Shown: in pieces, positions 6,396 to 12,329 of the stretch
How positions within the stretch are numbered: the first letter of the stretch is position 1
Layout: each line of letters begins with the position of its first letter
NCBI GenBank assembly: GCA_964236445.1
Contig: CAXSDR010000081.1
Coordinates: 1-18,723, forward strand
Direction of reading: 5' to 3'
Source: CAXSDR01 sp964236445
GTDB lineage: Bacteria; Actinomycetota; Actinomycetes; Motilibacterales; Motilibacteraceae
DNA: 18,723 nt
Notes under the pieces: generated by a model
The model's database searches: none
What the model was told of the DNA's origin: nothing
The model's input: the letters and a program-made list of their open reading frames with translations, nothing else
Made by a program: the position numbers and the translations under genes

Positions 6396-8540
6396 TCATG
6401 TCCGGATCACTTGGGTGTGACCGCCCGCCAACACCTCTGACGGTTCCTCGCTCGGGCACCTTGTGCGAGCCAGCTGGTCGAGCAGCTCCACGGAGTCAGC
6501 GCCCGGCAGGTCCAGCGCAAGCCGGAAGTCTCGGGCGGCGGCGGCGGAGCGGCCGGCAGCATTCAACGCCAGCCCGCGGTTGAGGAGCAGATCGGGATCG
6601 TTGCCAGACAGGCTCAGAGCCACGGTCAGGTCGTCGACAGCCGCTTCCGGATTGTGCTCCTCATAGGACAGCACGGCTCGCTGCACGTACGCCGGGGCGT
6701 GACGCGGGTTGACCATAATCGCTCGGTCGAAGGCCTTTCGTGCGGCGGATACATCCTGGCGCTCCAGCTCAGCGATCCCGAGGAGACAGAGCAGCTGCGG
6801 GTCGTCGCTGTTGTGATCAAGCCCGCGCAAGGCGGCCTGCCGAGCCCCCTGCACGTCGCCCCCGTCGAGCAGCAGCGCGCCGCGGTTGAGCCAGGCATCG
6901 ACGACCCCCGGTTCCATTTCTACAACCTCGGCCAGATCCTGCAGTGCGCCCGCGACGTCGCCGAAGTTGATCCGCAGGTCGGCACGGTTGTAGAACAGCT
7001 GGTAGAAGGGTGCACACACTTCGATGGCCCGGTCATAGTCGCCAAGTGCCCCGCGAAGGTTGCCGAAGCGATGGAGCAGATTTGCGCGGTCGACGAAGTA
7101 CTCCACGTAGTACGGGTCCCACTCGAGGAGCTGGTCGTAGTCACGGCACGCGTCCTCCAGTCGTCCGAGCGCCACCAGCACCCGGGCCCGGTTGTGCATA
7201 AGCTGTGAGCGGTGGACGAGGTAGCGGTCTGGCGGGATCTCCCGGTCCAGGCGCTGCATTCCGGCGGTCACCAGCTCGAGGGCCAGCGCGAGGTTGCCGC
7301 GGTGCATCTCGATCAGCGCCAGTCCGTTGTCCTCGTAGACCTGCAGATAGGCCGATTCGACGGGGTCGTCCTCCGGGGACGTCGTATGCGCGAGCGCCCG
7401 CGCGGTGTTGATGAGTTCCAGTGCGGTCTCGTGATCACGCGGCTCGAGAAATCGGGTGTTGAGCATGGCCAGGGCGTACGCGCAGGTCATGTGCACCCTG
7501 GGTAACGCGTACATGCGCCGCAGCTCCCGATAGATCTGCTCGCACTCCTGCAGGCGTCCCAGTGGGACTAGAGCACTGGCGGCTTTCGCACTGAAATGGC
7601 AGTAGTCCTGCTGCTGCTCGACGGGGTCAGTCACTGCCCGGCCCCGCATGCCCAAGTCGACGGTCAGTGCTGAGTAGCCCGCGGCCAGGGACTGCTCGAG
7701 CGCTTCACGCAGCGCGCGACGACCAGCGCCCGTGGGGTCAGAGCCACGCTCGCGGTGATAGGGGATGGCCCCGAGCTGCCAGCCCTCGTCCGGCCGCGAA
7801 GCCAGTGCGTCGGCCCGCTCGTCGTGCAGCCGCGCGCGGTGATCCGGACTCGCAGCCGTGTAGGCCGTCAACTCCTCCGGATCGTCGGCGGTCCCGTCGG
7901 AGTCGACGTAAGCCTTCACGAGCTCCAGCTGGCTGCGCTCCAGGCGTTCCGGAGCTGTCGCCGGTGGCGCCGCCAGTCGGCGGGTGTATCGGTCGAGCGC
8001 TCCACGGAGTTGCTCGGGCAGGAGCGCAGCGGTCGACCCGAGAACTACCCGCAGGGTTCGGGGGTCGGCCCGTCGCACCAGGATGCTGAGCAGCTCCTGC
8101 TCGGTGGCCTCGGCTGCATGGACGTCATCGAACCCGACGGAGAGCGGTCGACCGTGCAGCGCGGTATAGCGGCGCGCGTGGTCGAGCAAGAAAGTAACCA
8201 GCCCCTGCGACATGCCGCGGATGAACTCGTCGCCGAAATAGCGGGTCCGTTCTGCGTGGGGCGTCAAGGCCACGAGCGTCCGGGGGCCGTCGCCGATGAG
8301 CGAGGCGAGACCGGGCTGCGTGTAGAGCAGGACCACCCGGGCGTGCTCGACCAGGTCCGGCCAGCAGCGATACGCCTCCGGCACCACCGACCGCAATACC
8401 GTTCCCGTGCCGGTGTATGGGCCGCGTAGGTTCCGATGGCAGCTCACCAGCTGCGTCAGCCCCAGGTCCGACATGACCCGTCGTCGGTCCGCACGACGCT
8501 CAGCGGTGACTACTACGTGCTTCGGTCGGTCAGTACTCAT
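6396..8540 (-). CDS. TPR protein with degenerate NTPase-like N-terminus, RiPP-operon partner
   Basis: A 714-residue protein. Residues 30-190 resemble the NTPase-like front end of actinobacterial STAND/TPR proteins (HRNLRGPYTG 35-44; a Walker-B-like LSVGFDDVH 133-141; TLRVVLGST 162-170), but no Walker A GxxxxGK(S/T) is present, so nucleotide binding is doubtful. From about 310 to 690 it is built of helical repeats. TPR patterns are clearest at 441-690, for example NRARVLVALGRLEDACRDYD, NRADLRINFGDVAGALQDLA and NRGLALNAAGRSAAAARDFR. No signal peptide or membrane segment is seen. Its ATG overlaps the stop of the upstream M50-like gene by 4 nt (ATGA), which implies co-translation. It is probably a scaffold or partner for the peptide or the membrane protease, or a regulator. 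No catalytic function can be assigned. Confidence 0.85.
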   Translation of the reverse strand: MSTDRPKHVVVTAERRADRRRVMSDLGLTQLVSCHRNLRGPYTGTGTVLRSVVPEAYRCWPDLVEHARVVLLYTQPGLASLIGDGPRTLVALTPHAERTRYFGDEFIRGMSQGLVTFLLDHARRYTALHGRPLSVGFDDVHAAEATEQELLSILVRRADPRTLRVVLGSTAALLPEQLRGALDRYTRRLAAPPATAPERLERSQLELVKAYVDSDGTADDPEELTAYTAASPDHRARLHDERADALASRPDEGWQLGAIPYHRERGSDPTGAGRRALREALEQSLAAGYSALTVDLGMRGRAVTDPVEQQQDYCHFSAKAASALVPLGRLQECEQIYRELRRMYALPRVHMTCAYALAMLNTRFLEPRDHETALELINTARALAHTTSPEDDPVESAYLQVYEDNGLALIEMHRGNLALALELVTAGMQRLDREIPPDRYLVHRSQLMHNRARVLVALGRLEDACRDYDQLLEWDPYYVEYFVDRANLLHRFGNLRGALGDYDRAIEVCAPFYQLFYNRADLRINFGDVAGALQDLAEVVEMEPGVVDAWLNRGALLLDGGDVQGARQAALRGLDHNSDDPQLLCLLGIAELERQDVSAARKAFDRAIMVNPRHAPAYVQRAVLSYEEHNPEAAVDDLTVALSLSGNDPDLLLNRGLALNAAGRSAAAARDFRLALDLPGADSVELLDQLARTRCPSEEPSEVLAGGHTQVIRT

Positions 8541-9757
8541 CGTTCTCCCCTATCTCTCCCTGGTGAGGAAGCTCCGACCGTCGAGGCCCGGGCGTCCTCA
8601 CGGCGTCCCCGACGGGCCAGGACGAACAGCACGAGCAGTTGTGCGACATTCAGGAACAAGAAAGCGACGCGGTCCCAGAAGCGGCCGTCGTGGGCACCGG
8701 TGCCGAGGCCCTGCACGAGCAGCTGCACCATCTGCACAGCGATCGGTATCAGCGCGAGAACCCAGATGCTGACGAGGACCGCGCTGCCCAGAACCAGCAG
8801 GGGGGCGTACCAGCGGGCGACCTCGCGGTCCCGCTCCGTCCATTCAGCCTCGTCGACCACGCGATCGTGCCGACCGACCAGAGGCCAGAGCCGGTTGCCC
8901 AGAAAGGCGCGGCTGACCGCATGCAGGTCGTTGCAGCTGAGGGCCGTCGCGATGACGTAGTAGATGTCCGTCTGCAGAAAGAGCACGAACTGATAGGCGA
9001 TGCGGGTGACGATGGGGAAGGCCAAGGCCAACGCCAGTCGGCCTATCAGGCCAAACGGCCCGCTCGCGGACCGGAGGGCGTATCCGACCAAGCCGAGCCC
9101 GCAGACAGCCAGGCCGTCCAGGAGCATGCCGGCGAGGAAGCACAGGTAGCGCTTTCGCGGCGCGACGCCCAGCAGGCCGTTCATGCGTGTCTCAAAGACG
9201 ATGAAGTAGAGGCGCGTGGTGACGCCGAGCCGACTGGGCAGGCCTAGCCGACGCCCTGCCAGGGCATGGGAAGCCTCGTGCGCGAACAGCCACGGCAGTT
9301 GTCCGAACACAGCCAGGAGCTCGACGAGAACCACCGAATCGGAGAAGAAGACTTGATGGGGATGCGGAGCGAAGCCGGGGTGCCGCACCACGATCACGAG
9401 CCACCACGTGAAGACGGCCAGGTAGCACAGCAGCGCAGGTGGTGAGAACACCACGCGCGCCAGCCCTTGCCAACGAACGGACGTCGGCGCAGCGTCGGGC
9501 GCGCCAGGGTCGTCTTTGATGAAGGCGAGTTCACGCAGACTGGTGAGGAAGTCCTCGATGTCCAGGGGCTGGGAATACTCGGCCTCATACCATCGGGCGG
9601 TCGCCGATGCGCTCAGACCCTGCGTCATGCGCTGTAGTGCAGCGGCGCCGTCGGCCGGGAGGACAACGTAGGTGTCCGTGTCGGAACGCCCGACCATCAC
9701 CTCGTCGCGCTGAGCGACGAAGGTGAGAGCGTGAAAGGCGATCGCTGCGTCGTTCAT
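8537..9757 (-). CDS. PqqD-like RRE fused to M50-like membrane metalloprotease
   Basis: A 406-residue membrane protein. Residues 5-85 resemble a PqqD-type RiPP recognition element (FHALTFVAQRDEVMVGR, then a TYVVL strand and helices through LRELAFI). The membrane part starts at about 105. HEASH (160-164) is an M50 HExxH zinc motif in a hydrophobic helix, and D214 in GMLLDG fits the third-ligand LxDG motif of site-2-type proteases. QTDIYYVIATAL (262-273) is typical of putative peptide zinc metalloproteases of RiPP clusters (YydH-like). Further membrane spans lie at about 215-275 and 318-385, followed by a basic tail. The ATG at 9757 was chosen because an AGAGAGAAG Shine-Dalgarno-like stretch precedes it and the RRE starts there. 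A longer in-frame extension to 9952 would overlap the peptide gene. Expected role: bind the upstream peptide's leader and cleave, and possibly export, it at the membrane. Confidence 0.82.
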   Translation of the reverse strand: MNDAAIAFHALTFVAQRDEVMVGRSDTDTYVVLPADGAAALQRMTQGLSASATARWYEAEYSQPLDIEDFLTSLRELAFIKDDPGAPDAAPTSVRWQGLARVVFSPPALLCYLAVFTWWLVIVVRHPGFAPHPHQVFFSDSVVLVELLAVFGQLPWLFAHEASHALAGRRLGLPSRLGVTTRLYFIVFETRMNGLLGVAPRKRYLCFLAGMLLDGLAVCGLGLVGYALRSASGPFGLIGRLALALAFPIVTRIAYQFVLFLQTDIYYVIATALSCNDLHAVSRAFLGNRLWPLVGRHDRVVDEAEWTERDREVARWYAPLLVLGSAVLVSIWVLALIPIAVQMVQLLVQGLGTGAHDGRFWDRVAFLFLNVAQLLVLFVLARRGRREDARASTVGASSPGRDRGER

Positions 9758-9801
9758 CTCGCTTCTCTCTATGCAGGAGTGCGGGCGACCACTGTCAGGC
9801 A

Positions 9802-9839
9802 CGACACCTGTACGCGAGCCAGCCCACGCACAGGTGTCG
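9802..9839 (-). promoter_or_regulatory. Hairpin between peptide gene and protease gene
   Basis: CGACACCTGT (9802-9811) and ACAGGTGTCG (9830-9839) form a perfect 10-bp stem with an 18-nt loop, itself able to add a GCG/CGC pair. It lies 20 nt after the peptide stop and about 45 nt before the protease start. There is no T tract. Such a hairpin commonly acts as a partial terminator or mRNA-stabilising element that makes precursor message exceed enzyme message. That role is inference. Confidence 0.6.
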
Positions 9840-9858
9840 CGTATGCCTTGGCTGAATG

Positions 9859-9942
9859 TCAGAAGTTGAAGGCGCTGTAGGGGCACTTGCACATGAGGGT
9901 CAGTCGGACCGACCCGGCCTTGCGGACCTTGATCTTCTTCAT
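9859..9942 (-). CDS. Putative RiPP precursor peptide, 27 residues
   Basis: A short gene, ATG 9942 to TGA 9859. It has the best ribosome binding site in the region, AGGAGGTG with a 7-nt spacer. The peptide begins with a very basic segment (KKIKVRK, residues 2-8), continues with AGSVRLTL (9-16), and ends in MCKCPYSAFNF (17-27). It carries two cysteines spaced CxC, then Pro and four aromatics or Asn with a C-terminal Phe. The basic front fits a short leader, and the Cys/aromatic tail looks like a core for crosslinking, thioether or disulfide formation. It is the first gene of an operon with an RRE-M50 protease and a TPR protein. I do not recognise a named precursor family. It could alternatively be a signalling peptide processed without modification. 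Confidence 0.72.
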   Translation of the reverse strand: MKKIKVRKAGSVRLTLMCKCPYSAFNF

Positions 9943-9949
9943 CGCGTTT

Positions 9950-9986
9950 CACCTCCTCGCACTGTTCGTGCCTGCTGTGCTGTCAA
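9950..9986 (-). promoter_or_regulatory. Peptide-gene RBS and possible -35 element
   Basis: AGGAGGTG at 9957-9950 is a near-perfect Shine-Dalgarno sequence for the 27-codon gene. A consensus TTGACA lies at 9986-9981, but no good -10 hexamer sits 16-18 bp downstream. The promoter call is therefore weak, while the ribosome binding site call is strong. Confidence 0.5.
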
Positions 9987-10017
9987 AGCGATTCTGTTCA
10001 CGGGAATGCCGGCTGGC

Positions 10018-10060
10018 GTCATCCCTCAGGCCGGTCCTGGACCGCCCGCGTGGGGATGAC
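10018..10060. promoter_or_regulatory. Nested inverted repeats upstream of peptide gene
   Basis: GTCATCCC (10018-10025) pairs with GGGATGAC (10053-10060). Inside them GGTCC-t-GGACC (10033-10043) is a second perfect palindrome. They lie about 75-120 bp upstream of the peptide ATG. The GGGATGA half-site recurs in the hairpin at 10071-10094, so the element may be a multi-site operator. Confidence 0.45.
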
Positions 10061-10070
10061 CTGTCAGCCT

Positions 10071-10094
10071 GCGGGATGAGGTCGCTCATCCCGC
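10071..10094 (-). terminator. Perfect 10-bp hairpin, terminator or operator
   Basis: GCGGGATGAG-gtcg-CTCATCCCGC is a perfect 10-bp stem with a 4-nt loop, placed after the monophosphatase gene on the minus strand and before the peptide operon. It is compact and GC-rich, fitting an intrinsic terminator insulating the two operons. It lacks a T tract and is 210 bp past the stop, so an operator is a fair alternative. Confidence 0.5.
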
Positions 10095-10225
10095 TCGTGC
10101 TGGACCACGCGCCAAGTGACAAGTGAGGCCCGAATATCGATGTTGTCCGCGGACGACCAACCATTCGTCGGCGTCGGCGAAGATGTCGGAGTCATAGGGT
10201 CGCGGCCGTGCCATGGCGGCGAGGT

Positions 10226-10242
10226 GACGCCGGACGGGCGTC
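10226..10242 (-). terminator. Weak hairpin downstream of monophosphatase
   Basis: GACGCC-ggacg-GGCGTC forms a 6-bp stem with a 5-nt loop, 63 bp after the monophosphatase stop. It is a modest terminator candidate only. Confidence 0.3.
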
Positions 10243-10290
10243 TTGACGGCTTACGACGAACTTCGGGCGCGGCGGGTCGCAGAGGAAGGA

Positions 10291-10311
10291 CAACTAGTCG
10301 TCAACTAGTCG
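10291..10311. repeat. Direct repeat CAACTAGTCG x2 overlapping a stop codon
   Basis: CAACTAGTCG at 10291-10300 and 10302-10311, separated by one base. The second copy contains the TAG stop of the monophosphatase gene (minus strand, 10307-10305). The sequence is unusually AT-rich for the neighbourhood and marks the edge between the core-like block and the accessory block. Confidence 0.8.
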
Positions 10312-11120
10312 CGGTCTGCGTCGGCCCGCTCCAGGAGGTCGCGGAGCGGGCCGAACAACGCCACTCCTGCCGCCAGCGTGAGCTCGCCGCTCGCCGGGGC
10401 TCCGTGCAGACCCCCGACGACTGCTCCCGCCTCCGAGGCGATCAGCGCGGCGGCCGAGGTGTCCCAGCGCTGGACACCCCGCTCGTAGTAGGCGTCGACG
10501 CGGCCGGCCGCCAGGGCGCAGAGGTCCATCGCCGCAGAGCCCAGGCGGCGGATGTCGCGCACCACGGGTAGCAGACCGGTGAGCACCCGGGCCTGTGAGG
10601 CGCGGCGCTGCGCGGCATAGCCGAACCCGGTCGCCACGAGGGCGCGGTCCAACGCCACCGGGTCATTGGCGTGCAGGCGTACGCCGTTGCGGAAGGCGCC
10701 GCCCCCGCGTACGGCGGTGTAGGTCTCCCCCAGCGGCGGGCACAGGACCACCCCGACGACGGCTTCGCCGTGGAGCTCCGCGGCGACGCTCACGGCCCAT
10801 GACGGCTGGTCGTAGAGATAGTTGACCGTGCCGTCGATGGGGTCGAGCACCCAGACGATGCCGCTGGTGCCGGGCTCGGACGCACCCTCCTCGCCGAGGA
10901 AGCCGTCGAAGGGACGCGCCGCGCGGATCGTCTCCACGAGGAGACGCTCGGAGGCCCTGTCCATCTCGGTGACGATGTCCGTCGGCGTCGACTTGGTCGC
11001 TGCCACGGTGACGTGTCGCGGGCGTCGCGACACGAGCAGGTCGCCGGCGCCGCGTGCGGCGTCGAGCGCGACGCTCAACAGCTCGGTCAGGTCGGGCGCG
11101 CCAGCGGAAGCCTCAGTCAT
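10305..11120 (-). CDS. Inositol monophosphatase family protein
   Basis: A 271-residue Mg2+-dependent phosphatase of the IMPase/FBPase superfamily, acting on myo-inositol phosphate or a related small phosphate such as histidinol phosphate. Metal-binding motifs are E77-E78 (GEEGASE), DPIDGT (93-98) in WVLDPIDGTVNYLY, and WDTSAA (219-224) near the C-terminus. The ATG at 11120 has AGGA 8 nt upstream and overlaps the end of the ferrochelatase gene by 8 nt. The ATG nine bases earlier would put the AGG too close. The overlap implies translational coupling with heme synthesis, an adjacency I believe is common in actinobacteria. The exact substrate cannot be read from sequence. Confidence 0.92.
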   Translation of the reverse strand: MTEASAGAPDLTELLSVALDAARGAGDLLVSRRPRHVTVAATKSTPTDIVTEMDRASERLLVETIRAARPFDGFLGEEGASEPGTSGIVWVLDPIDGTVNYLYDQPSWAVSVAAELHGEAVVGVVLCPPLGETYTAVRGGGAFRNGVRLHANDPVALDRALVATGFGYAAQRRASQARVLTGLLPVVRDIRRLGSAAMDLCALAAGRVDAYYERGVQRWDTSAAALIASEAGAVVGGLHGAPASGELTLAAGVALFGPLRDLLERADADRD

Positions 11121-12252
11121 GCCGGACATCCTGGGCGGCGGCCGGCTTGGCGTCGGCGGCGCCCCCGTCGTCGGAGCCGCAGAGCGCCGGCTTGGCCGCG
11201 CGCAGGTTGCGACAGCACCCCGGTGGGCAGCGGTCGGGCCACGGGCCGATCGCGGAGAGCGCGCGGCGTTCGACCATCGCACCGTTCTGACCGCTGCCAC
11301 GCGCCTCGACCGCGAGGCGTTCCGCCACCAGTTGTCGCAGACCTGTCACGAACTCAGGGTCGGTCCCCACCGTTGCGGCCCGCGCGTAAGGGAGCCCGAT
11401 CTCCTCGGCCGTCGCCCGCGCCTCGGTGTCGAGGTCGAACTTCACCTCCATGTGGTCGCTGACGAAGCCGATCGGGACCGCGACGACCCCTGGAACGGCG
11501 GCAGCGTGCTGCGCGCGCAGATGGTCGTTGACGTCCGGCTCGAGCCAGGGCTGGGCGGGCGAGCCGGAGCGGGAGCAGTAGACGAGCGACCACGGCACCG
11601 CGATGCCGGCCGCGGCCTCGACGCCCGCCGCCACGAGGGCTGCGACGGCCTCGTGCTGGGCGACGTACATCCGGCCCGACGGACCTGAGGTGTCGTTCAT
11701 CGCCGTCGGGATCGAATGGGTCACGAAGGCGAGGTGGGCTCCGGCGGGCAGGGTGCGCAACGCCTCGACGGTGGAACGGACCATCGGCGAGACGAAGCCG
11801 GGGTGGTCGAAGTAGTGCCGCAGCTTGTCGATGCGCGGAGCCCTGTCGCCCAAGGGGGCGACCGCTGCGGCAAGGTCCTCGCGATACTGCCGACAGCCGG
11901 AGTAGGAGGAGTAGGCGCTCGTCACGATCGCGAGCACACGGGTCGAACCGCTCGCGGCGAGCTCCCTGACCGTGTCGGCGAGATAGGGCGCCCAGTTGCG
12001 GTTGCCCCAGTGCACCGGCAGGTCGATCCCCGATGCCGCCAGCTCGGACCCGAGCGCCGCGATGAGTGCGCGGTTCTGCCCGTTGATCGGCGACACACCG
12101 CCGAAGCCCTCGTAGTGCGCCCCGACAGCGGCCAGCCGCTCGCGGGGGATCCCTCGCCCGGCCGTCACGTTCTCGAGGAACGGCAACACGTCGTCGGGCC
12201 CCTCGGGACCGCCGAAGGAGACGAGCAGGATCGCGTCATAGGGCCCGTGCAT
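11113..12252 (-). CDS. hemH: Ferrochelatase (coproporphyrin type)
   Basis: A 379-residue ferrochelatase inserting Fe2+ into a porphyrin. Actinobacteria use the coproporphyrin pathway, so the likely product is coproheme (CpfC, often annotated HemH). Motifs: LLVSFGGPEGPDDVLPFLEN at the start, YEGFGGVSPING (48-58), SAYSSYSGCRQYRED (112-126), catalytic H179 in FVTHSIP, and E269 in GFVSDHMEVKFDLD. The C-terminal extension has Cys342, Cys346, Cys347 and Cys358. With Cys120 these fit the [2Fe-2S]-binding cysteines known in actinobacterial ferrochelatases, although exact ligand assignment is inference. ATG 12252 follows GAGG with 8 nt spacing. It overlaps the monophosphatase start. Confidence 0.95.
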   Translation of the reverse strand: MHGPYDAILLVSFGGPEGPDDVLPFLENVTAGRGIPRERLAAVGAHYEGFGGVSPINGQNRALIAALGSELAASGIDLPVHWGNRNWAPYLADTVRELAASGSTRVLAIVTSAYSSYSGCRQYREDLAAAVAPLGDRAPRIDKLRHYFDHPGFVSPMVRSTVEALRTLPAGAHLAFVTHSIPTAMNDTSGPSGRMYVAQHEAVAALVAAGVEAAAGIAVPWSLVYCSRSGSPAQPWLEPDVNDHLRAQHAAAVPGVVAVPIGFVSDHMEVKFDLDTEARATAEEIGLPYARAATVGTDPEFVTGLRQLVAERLAVEARGSGQNGAMVERRALSAIGPWPDRCPPGCCRNLRAAKPALCGSDDGGAADAKPAAAQDVRHD

Positions 12253-12316
12253 CGTCCGATCCTCGCAGCGGCAGGAGTTCCGCGCTATTTCACGGGCTCG
12301 GCGGATGGTCGCGCGG

Positions 12317-12329
12317 TAGCCTGCACCCG
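12317..12329 (+). promoter_or_regulatory. -10 element for leaderless MFS gene
   Basis: TAGCCT (12317-12322) fits the actinobacterial -10 pattern TANNNT and ends 7 nt before the GTG start, with no Shine-Dalgarno sequence between. That spacing implies transcription starts at or next to the start codon, giving a leaderless mRNA. Confidence 0.5.

Larger units (their letters stand above)
9943..10304. other. Regulatory intergenic region upstream of the peptide operon
   Basis: This 362-bp stretch between the peptide gene and the monophosphatase gene contains no supported gene. It is rich in inverted repeats (10018-10060, 10071-10094, 10226-10242) and has a short AT-rich patch around 10132-10146. 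These fit termination of the upstream heme-side operon plus a regulated promoter for the peptide operon. Confidence 0.6.

Noticed and set aside
9758..9952. N-terminal 65-residue extension of the RRE-M50 protein starting at 9952
   Set aside because: It would run through the 27-codon peptide gene and the hairpin in another frame, starts inside the peptide's ribosome binding site region, and its composition is not protein-like. ATG 9757 has its own purine-rich site and begins the RRE-like domain.
10116..10571. Plus-strand open frame of 151 codons
   Set aside because: It lies mostly antisense to the monophosphatase gene, lacks a ribosome binding site and resembles nothing known.
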